From assembly GCA_049890215.1 (NCBI GenBank), contig JBMHBX010000031.1, positions 13,482 to 77,481 on the forward strand: DNA of 64,000 bases. The letters run 5' to 3'. Origin of the DNA: UBA685 sp049890215. Lineage in GTDB: Bacteria > Pseudomonadota > Alphaproteobacteria > Puniceispirillales > Puniceispirillaceae. A model generated the notes under the pieces. That model did not search any database and had not been told where the DNA came from. It saw nothing but the letters and a program-made list of their open reading frames with translations. Both the position numbers and the translations under genes were made by a program. Positions 7,674-17,159 of the stretch are shown piece by piece. The stretch's first letter is position 1. Each line of letters opens with the position of its first letter.

Positions 7674-9202
7674 GAGGCGCTATGGGACATCCGGCGCAAA
7701 AAGGCTTCTGCTGCTGCTGAAAATTGCTCTGGCATATCCTCTGGCTCTGTGACAGATGACAAGGCATGCGCCATTTGTTTGCCAAGCTCAACACCAAACT
7801 GATCAAAGCTGTTTACATCCCATAAAAAGCCGGAGGCAATGGTGATATGCTCATAAAGCGCAAGCAATCTGCCTAAGGCATAAGGCGTTGTGGCACGCCA
7901 GCTGATAAAGCTTGACGGCCGCCCGCCTGCGAAATGGCGATGCGGCTCTGCCTCATTTGTCTGGCCTTGTGCGAAAGCCTCTGCCTGTGCAAGCGCATTA
8001 ATCAGCAACATATGGTGGCTATCCTGCCATGAGGCATCATTATGGTCTGGCACAGGTTGCAATGGCGCTAATATATCAATTGGGCAGATATCAGCTTCCT
8101 GATGAAGCGCCTGAAAAAAGGAATGTTGGGCACCTGTTCCGGCCTCACCCCAGATAATAGGCGCTGTGAAATAATCTAGCTTTTGTCCCTGCCTATCAAC
8201 AGATTTGCCATTTGATTCCATCTCTGTTTGTTGTGCCCATCTCGTGAAATCAGATAATCTTTGATCATAGGCCATAATGCCATAGGCTGATTTATGTTTG
8301 ATATTGCGATAAAAAACCCGAATACATGCCATCATAATCGCCAGATTCTGGCGGGACGGCGTGTTTTTGACATGGTTATCCATATCATGCGCACCTTTAA
8401 GGCACTCATAAAAAGCTTGCGTGCCAATCGCTATCATAATCGGCAGACCAACCGCAGACCATAAAGAATAGCGTCCCCCGATACCATCAGCAAAGCCGAA
8501 AATACGGTCAGGCTCAACGCCCCATGCAGCTGCTTTGTCAGGCGCCGCTGTCACCGCGGCAAAATGCCTGTCAGGTGAGCATCCTGCCTTGGTCAGCCAG
8601 GCACGCGCGAGAGTGGCATTTTTCATGGTTTCTTGTGTTGTGAATGTCTTTGAGGTCACGATAAATTGTGTGCGCTCTGGTGTGGCATTTTTCAACACAT
8701 CATAAAGATGAGAGGGATCAACATTTGAGACAAAATGTATGCGCGGCCCGTTATGATAAGGCGCTAATGCTTTAGTCACCATAGCAGGTCCTAAATCAGA
8801 CCCCCCTATGCCAATATTGACCACATCTTTGATTGATTTATCAGCGCGTATGACATCGCTGAAAATCGCTATCTTACGTGCTTCATCGCCTGATAAGGCT
8901 TTTGCCGTTCTGGCTTCCATATGTAATACAGGACGCTTTTCAGTGACATTCATCACCTCACCTGCAAATAATCTGTCAAATTGCCCACCAAGATCAGCGC
9001 TGTCAGCTAGTTGCGCAAACAGATCCAATGTCTCTTCAGTGATAAGATGACGAGATAAATCAATGACCAAATCATCAACAGATAAAGACAAAGCCTGCTG
9101 GCGTGCCTTATCAGATTTGACATCTGCAAATCTTAAATCAGATAGTGCTGCCTCATGGCTTTGCAGCTTTGAAAATATCGGGTTATCAGTCAGGCGCATC
9201 AT
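7670..9202 (-). CDS. pgi: Glucose-6-phosphate isomerase
   Basis: It interconverts glucose-6-P and fructose-6-P. The 510-residue protein has the SIS-fold phosphate loops NIGIGGSDLGPAM and TSKTFTTQETM, and the C-terminal family region SFDQFGVELGKQMA with the catalytic Lys. It is the last gene of the gap-ROK-zwf-pgl-edd-eda-pgi block, 16 bases after eda. With no phosphofructokinase in the window, the most likely use is to feed fructose-6-P back into the Entner-Doudoroff route or to supply hexose phosphates. Confidence 0.96.
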   Translation of the reverse strand: MMRLTDNPIFSKLQSHEAALSDLRFADVKSDKARQQALSLSVDDLVIDLSRHLITEETLDLFAQLADSADLGGQFDRLFAGEVMNVTEKRPVLHMEARTAKALSGDEARKIAIFSDVIRADKSIKDVVNIGIGGSDLGPAMVTKALAPYHNGPRIHFVSNVDPSHLYDVLKNATPERTQFIVTSKTFTTQETMKNATLARAWLTKAGCSPDRHFAAVTAAPDKAAAWGVEPDRIFGFADGIGGRYSLWSAVGLPIMIAIGTQAFYECLKGAHDMDNHVKNTPSRQNLAIMMACIRVFYRNIKHKSAYGIMAYDQRLSDFTRWAQQTEMESNGKSVDRQGQKLDYFTAPIIWGEAGTGAQHSFFQALHQEADICPIDILAPLQPVPDHNDASWQDSHHMLLINALAQAEAFAQGQTNEAEPHRHFAGGRPSSFISWRATTPYALGRLLALYEHITIASGFLWDVNSFDQFGVELGKQMAHALSSVTEPEDMPEQFSAAAEAFLRRMSHSAS

Positions 9203-9218
9203 AAAAGTCTCTTATGCA

Positions 9219-9839
9219 TTATAATTTGGCGGCGTCTTTGGCGCGTGCGGTGATTGCGCTAAAATTCTTATCAGCGATATCTGTGCTTGTCGCAAGCCAT
9301 GATCCGCCCACACATGCAACATTATCCAAAGCCAGGAAAGAAGACGCTGTTTGTTGTGTAATACCACCTGTTGGGCAAAAGGTAATCTGTGGCAACGGGC
9401 TTGCCAGTGATTTCAAAAAGGGCACGCCACCTGCCGGCACAGCAGGGAAAAATTTCTGCGCATCAAATCCTTTTTCATAAAGCGCCATAGCTTCACTTGC
9501 GCTTGATGCCCCCGGCAACAGATCAAGGCCCGCCTCAGCACAACCCTCAATAAGCGCCATGGTAGCGCCGGGGCTAACAGCAAACACAGCGCCTGCCTCT
9601 TTGGCACGCACCGCCTGACTGCCATCAAGGACAGTGCCTGCCCCTATCACCATATCAGGACATGAGACCGCTATTTTTTCCATTGCCCCAAGGGCCGCGG
9701 CGGTCCGCAATGTAATTTCAATCACATTAATGCCGCCTTCCAGTAATGCCTCTGCCAGAGGGACTCCATCCTCAGCGTCATTAATCACAATAACAGGCAT
9801 CACAGGGCCAAGTGCTAAAATAGACCGTAAATTCGCCAT
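9219..9839 (-). CDS. eda: KDPG aldolase (2-keto-3-deoxy-6-phosphogluconate aldolase)
   Basis: It cleaves KDPG to pyruvate and glyceraldehyde-3-P, the last committed step of the Entner-Doudoroff pathway. The 206-residue protein has the base Glu41 (INVIEITLRT), the GAGTV loop (67-71) and the Schiff-base Lys129 in DAQKFFPA. An ATG at 9845 is in frame, but AGGAA sits directly against it and is correctly spaced (six bases) for the ATG at 9839, so I prefer 9839. It lies 32 bases after edd. Confidence 0.95.
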   Translation of the reverse strand: MANLRSILALGPVMPVIVINDAEDGVPLAEALLEGGINVIEITLRTAAALGAMEKIAVSCPDMVIGAGTVLDGSQAVRAKEAGAVFAVSPGATMALIEGCAEAGLDLLPGASSASEAMALYEKGFDAQKFFPAVPAGGVPFLKSLASPLPQITFCPTGGITQQTASSFLALDNVACVGGSWLATSTDIADKNFSAITARAKDAAKL

Positions 9840-9871
9840 GAGCATTTCCTATCTTTGGTTTGTTCCAAAAT

Positions 9872-11689
9872 TTACAATAACCGCAACCCGCCGCCTTCTT
9901 CAGCAGAGCAGACCGCAGCGCGATAACTGCTAAATAAGCCGCGCCCAAAATTTGTGGCCTTCATGGCCTTATAATCAGTAATGGCCTCTCGTTCCTGCAA
10001 AGGCGCGCTGACTTTCATCTCCCCTGATAATGCATCAATAGTGATGATATCTCCATCCCGCAAGCGGGCAATCGGACCACCCAATGCTGCCTCAGGTGTA
10101 ACATGAATGGCAGATGGCACCTTGCCGGACGCCCCTGACATGCGCCCGTCAGTCACCAGAGCCACCCGGTACCCCTTATCCTGAAGCACAGATAATAACG
10201 GCGTCAGAGAATGCAGCTCAGGCATGCCCGTAGCCGCCGGACCCTGTCCGCGCACAACAACAATCACATCACGTTCAAGCAAGCCTTGCTCAAACGCTGA
10301 TTTCACATCTGCCTCACACTCAAACACAGCCGCAGGGGCAGATATCTTATGACGATCTTCTGAGACGGCAGAGATCTTCATCACAGCGCGTCCCAAATCA
10401 CCAGACAACATCTTCAGCCCGCCATTAGAGGCATGAGGCGCAGAGACTGGGCGCAGAATATCATTATCTAATGAGTGTTTCTGACAATCGCGCCAGGACA
10501 GCCCATTATCTGACAAAGATGGCTCCACAACATAATCAGCAAGCTGTGTGCCCCAAATTGTTTTCGCCTGCCCGTGCAGAAGACCTGCGGATAATAATTC
10601 ATGAATGACAAAGCCCATCCCGCCTGCTGCATGAAAATGATTCACATCAGCGCTGCCATTGGGATAAAGACGTGCCAGCAGAGGTGTGACCTCAGATAGT
10701 GCGTCAAAATCATCCCATGTCAGCTGAATCCCTGCCGCTGCCGCCATTGCAGGCAAATGAAGAGCATGGTTGGTTGACCCGCCTGTTGCATGAAGACCGA
10801 TAATCGCATTCACAAATGACCGCTCATCAATCACCTCAGCCATCGGACGCACATCACTGCTTTTGCGCGAAATAGCGATGATTTGTTCTGTTGCGGCGAT
10901 GGTAAGGGCATGCCTTAAATCTTCATGCGGATTCACAAACGTCCCGCCCGGCAGATGAAGCCCCATAATCTCCATCAACATCTGATTTGAATTGGCCGTG
11001 CCATAAAACGTGCAGGTGCCGGCGCTGTGATAGGCTGCCATCTCTGCCTTTAGCAAGGCATCACGGCCAACCTCACCTTTGGCAAAGGCTTTGCGAATGG
11101 CAGCTTTTTCATCATTTGGCAGACCTGAGGGCATCGGGCCTGCGGGCACAAAAATCACTGGCAGATGACCAAATGACAAAGCCCCCATCACAAGACCCGG
11201 AATGATTTTATCACATACACCAAGACACAAAGCGCCATCATATACACCATGAGACAATGCCACCGCCGTGGACATCGCAATCACATCTCTTGAGGCAAGA
11301 GACAGCTCCATCCCCGGGCGGCCTTGCGTGACCCCGTCACACATAGCAGGCACACCGCCTGCCATTTGGGCAGTGGCGCCATTCTGGCGGGCCGCCGCTC
11401 TTATCATCGCAGGATAAGTCTCAAAAGGCTGATGGGCAGACAGCATATCATTATAGGCACTTACAATGGCAATATTCGGCTTATTGCTTGCTGCCAGACC
11501 TGTCACATCATCTTGATCCTGACCTGCCGCCGCACCTGCATGGGCAAGGTTTGAACAGCTTACTTTTCCCCTGTCCTGATCCGCTGATGAAGACATTTCT
11601 GCAATACCGGCAAGATAAGCTTGCCGGCTTTTTTGACTGCGTTTCACAATGGCGTCTGTGACTTGTTCTACCACGGGATGAAGAGACAT
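9872..11689 (-). CDS. edd: Phosphogluconate dehydratase
   Basis: It dehydrates 6-phosphogluconate to KDPG and belongs to the IlvD/Edd Fe-S dehydratase family. The 605-residue length matches Edd and is longer than typical IlvD. Cluster-region cysteines are visible in LCLGVCDKIIPGLVMG and SAGTCTFYGTANSNQM, and the C-terminal VTDGRMSGASGKVPSAIHV block is characteristic. GAGGA lies eight bases before the ATG. It sits between pgl and eda in the pathway operon. Confidence 0.96.
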   Translation of the reverse strand: MSLHPVVEQVTDAIVKRSQKSRQAYLAGIAEMSSSADQDRGKVSCSNLAHAGAAAGQDQDDVTGLAASNKPNIAIVSAYNDMLSAHQPFETYPAMIRAAARQNGATAQMAGGVPAMCDGVTQGRPGMELSLASRDVIAMSTAVALSHGVYDGALCLGVCDKIIPGLVMGALSFGHLPVIFVPAGPMPSGLPNDEKAAIRKAFAKGEVGRDALLKAEMAAYHSAGTCTFYGTANSNQMLMEIMGLHLPGGTFVNPHEDLRHALTIAATEQIIAISRKSSDVRPMAEVIDERSFVNAIIGLHATGGSTNHALHLPAMAAAAGIQLTWDDFDALSEVTPLLARLYPNGSADVNHFHAAGGMGFVIHELLSAGLLHGQAKTIWGTQLADYVVEPSLSDNGLSWRDCQKHSLDNDILRPVSAPHASNGGLKMLSGDLGRAVMKISAVSEDRHKISAPAAVFECEADVKSAFEQGLLERDVIVVVRGQGPAATGMPELHSLTPLLSVLQDKGYRVALVTDGRMSGASGKVPSAIHVTPEAALGGPIARLRDGDIITIDALSGEMKVSAPLQEREAITDYKAMKATNFGRGLFSSYRAAVCSAEEGGGLRLL

Positions 11690-11717
11690 GCTGTTTTCCT
11701 CGTATCTTGCCGGTTAG

Positions 11718-12338
11718 CTATGAAAATAGGACAAGGCGCTCACCAAGCGCTTTTTGCAAATAATGGACAGGCAGGCTGTCATCTGTCTTTGCCGCCTCAT
11801 AAAGAGCCACTTTCTCAGCATTTGGCAAGAGCAGACAGATATCAGTGATACCAGTAATCATCGCCAGATTCATAGATATCCTCGGATGTTTGGGACTTCC
11901 CTTTGGCTTTGTATGAATAATGGCAGGCGGGGCTGAGACATCATAAGCTTGTTGGTCACCAATCATATCTGGAAATAAAGAGGCAAAATGCCCGTCAGTG
12001 CCCATGCCAAGCAATGCCACATCTGCTTTGCCAATCTGGCGAAAGGCTGCCTCATTATCATAAAGAGGTACAAATTGCGCTGCCTTTGCCCCGCCGGACA
12101 ATAAATGCGTTTTGACCAGCAAATGATTTGAATCCTCATGAGTTGGCGGCACCGCTCTTTCATCCACCAGTGTAATGACCACCTTCTCCCACGGAAATGC
12201 CACCTCAGACAGAGCTTCAAAAACAGGCACAGGGCTGGAGCCACCTGATAATACAAGGCAGGCTTGCTGACGTTCTGCAATGGCCTTTGACATGCCATCT
12301 AACAAAAAGGATGTGATTTTCGCAATATCAAGTGACAT
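11718..12338 (-). CDS. pgl: 6-phosphogluconolactonase
   Basis: It hydrolyses 6-phosphogluconolactone to 6-phosphogluconate. The 206-residue protein is of the DevB/SOL type: LVLSGGSSPVPVFEAL near the N-terminus, VDERAVPPTHEDSN in the middle, LGMGTDGHFASLFP with the catalytic His, and PRISMNLAMI later. It is slightly short for the family (about 220-240 residues) but all signature blocks are present. It starts two bases after the zwf stop, so the two are almost certainly cotranslated. Confidence 0.93.
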   Translation of the reverse strand: MSLDIAKITSFLLDGMSKAIAERQQACLVLSGGSSPVPVFEALSEVAFPWEKVVITLVDERAVPPTHEDSNHLLVKTHLLSGGAKAAQFVPLYDNEAAFRQIGKADVALLGMGTDGHFASLFPDMIGDQQAYDVSAPPAIIHTKPKGSPKHPRISMNLAMITGITDICLLLPNAEKVALYEAAKTDDSLPVHYLQKALGERLVLFS

Positions 12339-12340
12339 GA

Positions 12341-13864
12341 CTAGTCTTCCTCATAAACGTGCGGCGCTTGCCATCGCGCCTCATGATCGTCAAACAGGCG
12401 ATCTTGTGCCTCAGGCCCAAAGCTGCCTGCCTCATATATCTCTGGTGCGATATCAGCTGCTGCGGCAATGATAGGGTCCATAAAATCCCAGGCCGCCATT
12501 ACCTCATCATGACGCATAAATAAGGTCTGGTTGCCACGTGCGACATCCATCAACAACCTTTCATAAGCGTCAGGCAATCTTGTGTTAAAGGTCTCACCAA
12601 ATGACAGATTTAATTCTGCAGGAAATAACCGCATACCCCCGGGCCCAGGCTGTTTACTGACAAGCTGAAGGCGCAGACCTTCTTGCGGTTGCAGGCGGAT
12701 CACAAGTTGATTTGGCAGATTATTATCATCTTCTGTATTTTGTGAGAAAATATCATGAGATCGTTTTTTGAAAGTGACAATGATCTCAGAGGCTCTCATG
12801 CCCATTCTTTTACCTGTACGAATATAAAAAGGCACACCGGCCCAACGCCAATTTTCAATATAGAATTTCAGCGCTGCAAATGTATCAGTCTTAGACGGCT
12901 CACCGAGCTCACTTTGATAAGACGGGGCCATCTGGCCGTTCATCATCCCCTCTTCATACTGACCAATGACAAGGTTTTTGGATAAATGCGCCGCCTCAAT
13001 AGGCCGCAAAGCACGAAGCACCCGTAATTTTTCATCACGCACCTGATCTGCCTGAAATTTTGCAGGCGGCTCCATCGCCACCAGACAGACAAGCTGCATC
13101 AGATGATTTTGCACCATATCACGCAACGCGCCATATTTATCATAATAAGAGGCACGTCCCTCAAGCCCGACAGATTCAGCAACTGTGATCTGAATATGGT
13201 CAATAAAGGTATTATTCCACTGGCTTTCAAAAATGGTATTGGCAAAGCGCAGAGCCATTAGATTTTGCACTGTCTCTTTACCCAGATAATGGTCAATACG
13301 GTATATATTGGCCTCATCAAAAACAGATCGCAGCTCTTCGTTAATCTTGCGCGCAGATGCGCCGTCATGACCAAGCGGTTTTTCAACAACAAGACGCGCA
13401 GTTGGTGTCACAAGCCCTGATTGCTGCAATAACCGACAGCTGGCACCAAATAAGGCAGGTGAGATAGCCATATAAAAAATGACAGGCCTGTCATCAGACT
13501 GGCGCACTTGCAGAAATGATTTCAGCTCATCTGCACCGGCCCCTGATGCCACATCCAATACAATCATCTCCAGAATTTGGGTAAATTCATCAAAGGCGCG
13601 TTTATTGTCTGCCGAGCCAGCAATTGCCTCTTCACAAAAAGGGCGTAATTTTTTGACAAAATCCTCTTTGGTAGTCGCCGAACGCGCCGCCGCAACAAGA
13701 CGAAACTCCTGTGTCACCTGACCGTCAAGATAGCGATAAAACAGCGCCGGAAAAATCTTGCGAAGCGCCAAATCACCTGTGCCACCAAAAATCACATAAT
13801 CAGATGGTGCGATTGCAGCCGATTGCGGAAGGTTGTGTAATGTTCCTGCCATAACTTTTATCAT
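12341..13864 (-). CDS. zwf: Glucose-6-phosphate 1-dehydrogenase
   Basis: It oxidises glucose-6-P to the lactone, producing NAD(P)H, the first step of the Entner-Doudoroff route. The nucleotide-binding loop IFGGTGDLALRKIFPAL is at about 25-41, the catalytic signature RIDHYLGKE at about 186-194, and the conserved VEKPLGHD just before it. The length is usual at about 507 residues. The start is uncertain: ATG 13864 lies almost on AAGGA, while ATG 13852 leaves a 13-base gap. Three 12-bp direct repeats lie just upstream. Confidence 0.96.
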   Translation of the reverse strand: MIKVMAGTLHNLPQSAAIAPSDYVIFGGTGDLALRKIFPALFYRYLDGQVTQEFRLVAAARSATTKEDFVKKLRPFCEEAIAGSADNKRAFDEFTQILEMIVLDVASGAGADELKSFLQVRQSDDRPVIFYMAISPALFGASCRLLQQSGLVTPTARLVVEKPLGHDGASARKINEELRSVFDEANIYRIDHYLGKETVQNLMALRFANTIFESQWNNTFIDHIQITVAESVGLEGRASYYDKYGALRDMVQNHLMQLVCLVAMEPPAKFQADQVRDEKLRVLRALRPIEAAHLSKNLVIGQYEEGMMNGQMAPSYQSELGEPSKTDTFAALKFYIENWRWAGVPFYIRTGKRMGMRASEIIVTFKKRSHDIFSQNTEDDNNLPNQLVIRLQPQEGLRLQLVSKQPGPGGMRLFPAELNLSFGETFNTRLPDAYERLLMDVARGNQTLFMRHDEVMAAWDFMDPIIAAAADIAPEIYEAGSFGPEAQDRLFDDHEARWQAPHVYEED

Positions 13865-13869
13865 ATCCT

Positions 13870-13905
13870 TGATTATTTTAGTGATTATTTTGGTGATTAT
13901 TTTGG
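13870..13905. repeat. Three 12-bp direct repeats before zwf
   Basis: On the plus strand TGATTATTTTAG, TGATTATTTTGG and TGATTATTTTGG follow each other without gap, filling the space between the ROK regulator stop (13909) and the zwf ribosome binding site. They could be a slippage-prone repeat, an array of protein-binding sites, or an RNA leader element. Confidence 0.85.
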
Positions 13906-13908
13906 CGC

Positions 13909-15162
13909 TTAGTCCTGCCGTTGTGCGCTATATTTCAAAATAGGCTGTCCGACATGACGATTACGATTCATCATTTTCAAAAACACATCTCTGTCTGGTG
14001 CAAATTGCGCATAGACAGGTAAAAACGCGCCCCCAAGAGCTCTGGCCTCATAGCCGATAAAGCCTTGTTCAAATTGTGGCCTCTCAAGGCCTGTTAAATC
14101 ATATTGTTGCAAGGCGCCTTCAACTTTTTGAATAAGCCGTTGCAATTGGCTTGTTGGCAATGTGCCATCAATCACAATCTTTTCCGTATCTAGCACAGCA
14201 TGGGCATTCACAATCGCACCTGCCAAAGCCACTGACGCCTCATCTGACCACTCATCGAACAAGGCCAGTATTTCCCCTGTCAAAGTCTGATAGCCATGCA
14301 AAGATTTGATCTCATGACCTTTGGCAGTCACTCTTTTTTCAAGATCACGAAGTGATGCCTTGGCAAGCAGTTGTTGCGGCGCTGCGTTCTCTTGTGCGGT
14401 GCCAATTGCCATGGACCCTATCGCTGCTGCATTGCCTGAAAATCCTGATAATAATTTGCCGTTCATCACAATGCCGCCGCCAATAAATGTGCCAACATAT
14501 AAATAAAGGAAATCATGTGAATGACGTTCACGATTCAACGATAATTCTGCCAAACAAGCCGCAGAGACATCATTCATCATTGATACAGGCAAATCAGTAA
14601 AGGCCGCAATTTCGGATGGCAAATCAATCTCTTGCCAGGCCTGCATCATCTGCACAGACGTCTCAAATTCATGAGACCAGCTTGCCAGAGCGCCAGGCGC
14701 CGCCAACCCGATACCAATCAGGCGCTCAGATTGCTCAGGGCTCAGAGCATTACGCATATCCGAAATCGCTTCTTTGATATCCGGCAATGTTTTCGCAGGT
14801 TCCGGGAAATCATGATAACTTGTCTGGCGTTTGACAATAGAGCCATCAAACCCCATTAAAATCACATCCAAAGATCGCCGACCAATCTTGACCCCGACGG
14901 AAAACACACCTTCGGGGTTCAGCAATAATCCGGTGGAAGGTTTTCCCACTTTGCCACGTTGTTTTTCACCTGTGATGATATAGCCATCTTCGATCAGACG
15001 ATTCACAATGACCGATATCGTTTGCGGGGTTAATTTTGTGACACGCGCCAGCTCTGCTTTGGCAATGCCGGGCTCCCGTCTGACTAAGGACAGAATAAGA
15101 CGCTCATTATATTGCCCAAGTCCTATCTGGTTACTACCAAGTTCTTGCTTTGGTAATCTCAT
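13909..15162 (-). CDS. ROK-family transcriptional regulator of the sugar operon
   Basis: A 417-residue repressor-type ROK protein. It has an N-terminal MarR-like winged HTH (about 20-75, AELARVTKLTPQTISVIVNRL) and a C-terminal ROK domain with the GTFIGGGIVMNGKLL sugar-binding segment. The usual zinc-binding GH and CxCGxxGC region is replaced by IGSMAIG followed by QQLLAKASLRDLE, so the structural zinc site is lost. It lies within the gap-to-pgi block, 45 bases after gap and 44 before zwf, so local control by a sugar or sugar phosphate is likely. Candidate operators are the inverted repeat at 16234-16258 and the repeats at 13870-13905. Confidence 0.88.
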   Translation of the reverse strand: MRLPKQELGSNQIGLGQYNERLILSLVRREPGIAKAELARVTKLTPQTISVIVNRLIEDGYIITGEKQRGKVGKPSTGLLLNPEGVFSVGVKIGRRSLDVILMGFDGSIVKRQTSYHDFPEPAKTLPDIKEAISDMRNALSPEQSERLIGIGLAAPGALASWSHEFETSVQMMQAWQEIDLPSEIAAFTDLPVSMMNDVSAACLAELSLNRERHSHDFLYLYVGTFIGGGIVMNGKLLSGFSGNAAAIGSMAIGTAQENAAPQQLLAKASLRDLEKRVTAKGHEIKSLHGYQTLTGEILALFDEWSDEASVALAGAIVNAHAVLDTEKIVIDGTLPTSQLQRLIQKVEGALQQYDLTGLERPQFEQGFIGYEARALGGAFLPVYAQFAPDRDVFLKMMNRNRHVGQPILKYSAQRQD

Positions 15163-15207
15163 CTTTTGGCCCCGCTACTATATCCATTCACAAGGTGGCA
15201 AGCCACC

Positions 15208-16209
15208 TCATCCACTATGAGCCATATGCGCCGCCATATCGAGCATTCTGTTTGAAAAACCCCATTCATTATCATACCAGGACATCACACGCACCAACCC
15301 GTCTTCAGTCACAGCTGTCTGGTCAAGCGCCACAGTCGAAGAGTGACTATCATGATTGAAATCAATAGACACTAATGGCTTATCACTTACTGCCAATATC
15401 CCCTTCATAGGGCCGCTTGCGGCTTTGCTAAGCAAGTCGTTGACCTCATCAATAGATGTATCGCGATTTGGCACAAATTTCAGATCTATAACTGACACAT
15501 TGGCTGTTGGCACACGAATGGCTGACCCGTCAATCTTGCCAAGCAGCTCAGGCAACACAAGGCCAACCGCACGCGCTGCCCCTGTTGCTGTTGGCACCAT
15601 TGATAAAGCAGCGGCTCTGGCTCTGCGTAAATCTTTATGCAAGCCATCTTGAAGACACTGATCCCCTGTATAGGCATGGACAGTTGTCATATAGCCTGTT
15701 TTGATACCAATCGCGTCATGCAACACTTTGGCGACAGGTGCCAGACAATTTGTTGTGCAAGACGCATTCGAAATAATCTTATGATCATCTGTGATAAGGT
15801 CATGATTGACCCCATAGACAGACGTGATATCTGCCTCTTTGCCAGGGGCCGATATCAGAACCTTTTTCACATCATCATGAAGATGCAAGGCGGCCTTATC
15901 TCTGCTTGTGAACAAGCCTGTACATTCCATAACCACATCAACGCCGCGCCAGTCGATCTTTGCAGGGTCACGTTCTGCGCTAAGACGGATATTATGACTG
16001 CCGACAACTAAATTGCCATCTTGCACATGCGCTTCTGGCCGCAGACGGCCATGCACAGAGTCAAAATTCAATAAATGGCAATTTGTCTCAACATCACCTA
16101 AATCATTAATGGCAACAAACTCAATATCCTGGCGTGCTTCTTCAACTGCGGCGCGTAAAACGGAACGACCGATACGACCAAAACCATTTAGTCCAACCTT
16201 TAACGACAT
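15208..16209 (-). CDS. gap: Glyceraldehyde-3-phosphate dehydrogenase
   Basis: It oxidises glyceraldehyde-3-P to 1,3-bisphosphoglycerate with NAD(P), continuing the flux from KDPG aldolase. The 333-residue protein has the N-terminal GLNGFGRIGR nucleotide fold, the catalytic Cys151 in SCTTNC, and a standard C-terminal WYDNEWGFSNRM. An upstream in-frame ATG at 16224 exists, but AGGAG sits seven bases before ATG 16209, so I use the latter. It is the first gene of the sugar block and has a clear AT-rich inverted repeat just upstream. Confidence 0.97.
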   Translation of the reverse strand: MSLKVGLNGFGRIGRSVLRAAVEEARQDIEFVAINDLGDVETNCHLLNFDSVHGRLRPEAHVQDGNLVVGSHNIRLSAERDPAKIDWRGVDVVMECTGLFTSRDKAALHLHDDVKKVLISAPGKEADITSVYGVNHDLITDDHKIISNASCTTNCLAPVAKVLHDAIGIKTGYMTTVHAYTGDQCLQDGLHKDLRRARAAALSMVPTATGAARAVGLVLPELLGKIDGSAIRVPTANVSVIDLKFVPNRDTSIDEVNDLLSKAASGPMKGILAVSDKPLVSIDFNHDSHSSTVALDQTAVTEDGLVRVMSWYDNEWGFSNRMLDMAAHMAHSG

Positions 16210-16233
16210 GTTGCTCTCCTGCATTTGGCGGAT

Positions 16234-16258
16234 TTAATAAATAACTCTGATTTATTAA
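16234..16258. promoter_or_regulatory. AT-rich inverted repeat upstream of gap, candidate ROK operator
   Basis: Perfect 9-bp arms TTAATAAAT (16234-16242) and ATTTATTAA (16250-16258) are separated by seven bases, and the element lies about 25 bases upstream of the gap start codon. ROK repressors such as Mlc, NagC and XylR bind AT-rich inverted repeats, and the ROK gene is next in the operon, so this is the best operator candidate. Confidence 0.6.
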
Positions 16259-16321
16259 TTAATCTAGCACAACAAATCAACTCTTTTTTTACACTCCATG
16301 TTCTAAAGTACAAACAAAAGG

Positions 16322-17083
16322 TTAGGCGTTATAATCAGCAATTTCCTTTGCCAATGCTTTTTTCAGGATATAAAGCTCTGCGGTTGCCACCACAAGATCA
16401 AAGCCTTCATCGCGGCGAATGGCACTGCCTGCCCCGCCTGAGCAGAAAATCCCTGCCTTTTTGCCTGCCTGCTTTGTCTTGTTCAATATATGGCTAATGG
16501 CCTCTTCCAGCTCAGCATGTGTGTGCTCAGGACCAGGGGCAAGGCCAAGAGTCAGTGCCAAATCTGTTGGCCCGACAAAGACACCATCCAAACCATCTAC
16601 ATTGACAATTTCTTCGACATTCTCAAGACCTTCTCTGGTCTCAATCATCGCTAATTTGATGATGGTATCATTGGCATGTTTGGCATAATCAGCGCCTGCA
16701 TAATTAAACACACGCGCTGTTGCAAAAGACCGCCCGCCTTCTGGCGGATATCGTGTTGCGTCAACAAATCGAATGGCATCTTCTTTATTATTCACCAAAG
16801 GGCAGATCACACCATAGGCGCCATAATCAAGTGATTTCATCGTGATCTCTGGCACATTGCCCGGCAGACGCACCATAGGTGTTGCCTCAGTCGCAGAGAT
16901 TGCCTGCATAAATCCCATCAGATTATGCACATCACTCGCACCATGCTGAAGATCCACCACAACTGCATCAAAACCAGACGCGCCAACTGTCTCAGCGATC
17001 ACAGTTGACTCCGTGGCTATCCATCCACAAAAGGCTGTTTTACCCTGCGCCCATAATGTTTTCACCCTGCTATCGCGCATCAT
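16322..17083 (-). CDS. HpcH/HpaI-family class II aldolase
   Basis: A 253-residue pyruvate-type aldolase of the family containing 4-hydroxy-2-oxoheptanedioate and 2-keto-3-deoxy-L-rhamnonate aldolases. Visible active-site blocks are VVVDLQHG (general base His), PMVRLPG (Arg), LAMIETREG (metal-binding Glu) and FVGPTDLALTLG (metal-binding Asp). It would release pyruvate plus an aldehyde from a 2-oxo-4-hydroxy acid. GGGGAG precedes the ATG pair at 17083/17080. It lies upstream of the gap operon on the same strand, separated by the candidate operator; sugar-acid breakdown is plausible but the substrate is unknown. Confidence 0.88.
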   Translation of the reverse strand: MMRDSRVKTLWAQGKTAFCGWIATESTVIAETVGASGFDAVVVDLQHGASDVHNLMGFMQAISATEATPMVRLPGNVPEITMKSLDYGAYGVICPLVNNKEDAIRFVDATRYPPEGGRSFATARVFNYAGADYAKHANDTIIKLAMIETREGLENVEEIVNVDGLDGVFVGPTDLALTLGLAPGPEHTHAELEEAISHILNKTKQAGKKAGIFCSGGAGSAIRRDEGFDLVVATAELYILKKALAKEIADYNA

Positions 17084-17098
17084 TCACTCTCCCCTGAC

Positions 17099-17130
17099 TA
17101 TCTGCCATTATATCTGCCATTATATTAGCC
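17099..17130. repeat. 12-bp tandem repeat upstream of the aldolase
   Basis: TATCTGCCATTA occurs twice in tandem (17099-17110, 17111-17122), followed by a partial copy TATTAGCC. It lies between the metal transporter operon and the aldolase start, in the aldolase leader. Confidence 0.8.
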
Positions 17131-17159
17131 TATCATTTGACAACAAACGGCAAAAGACT

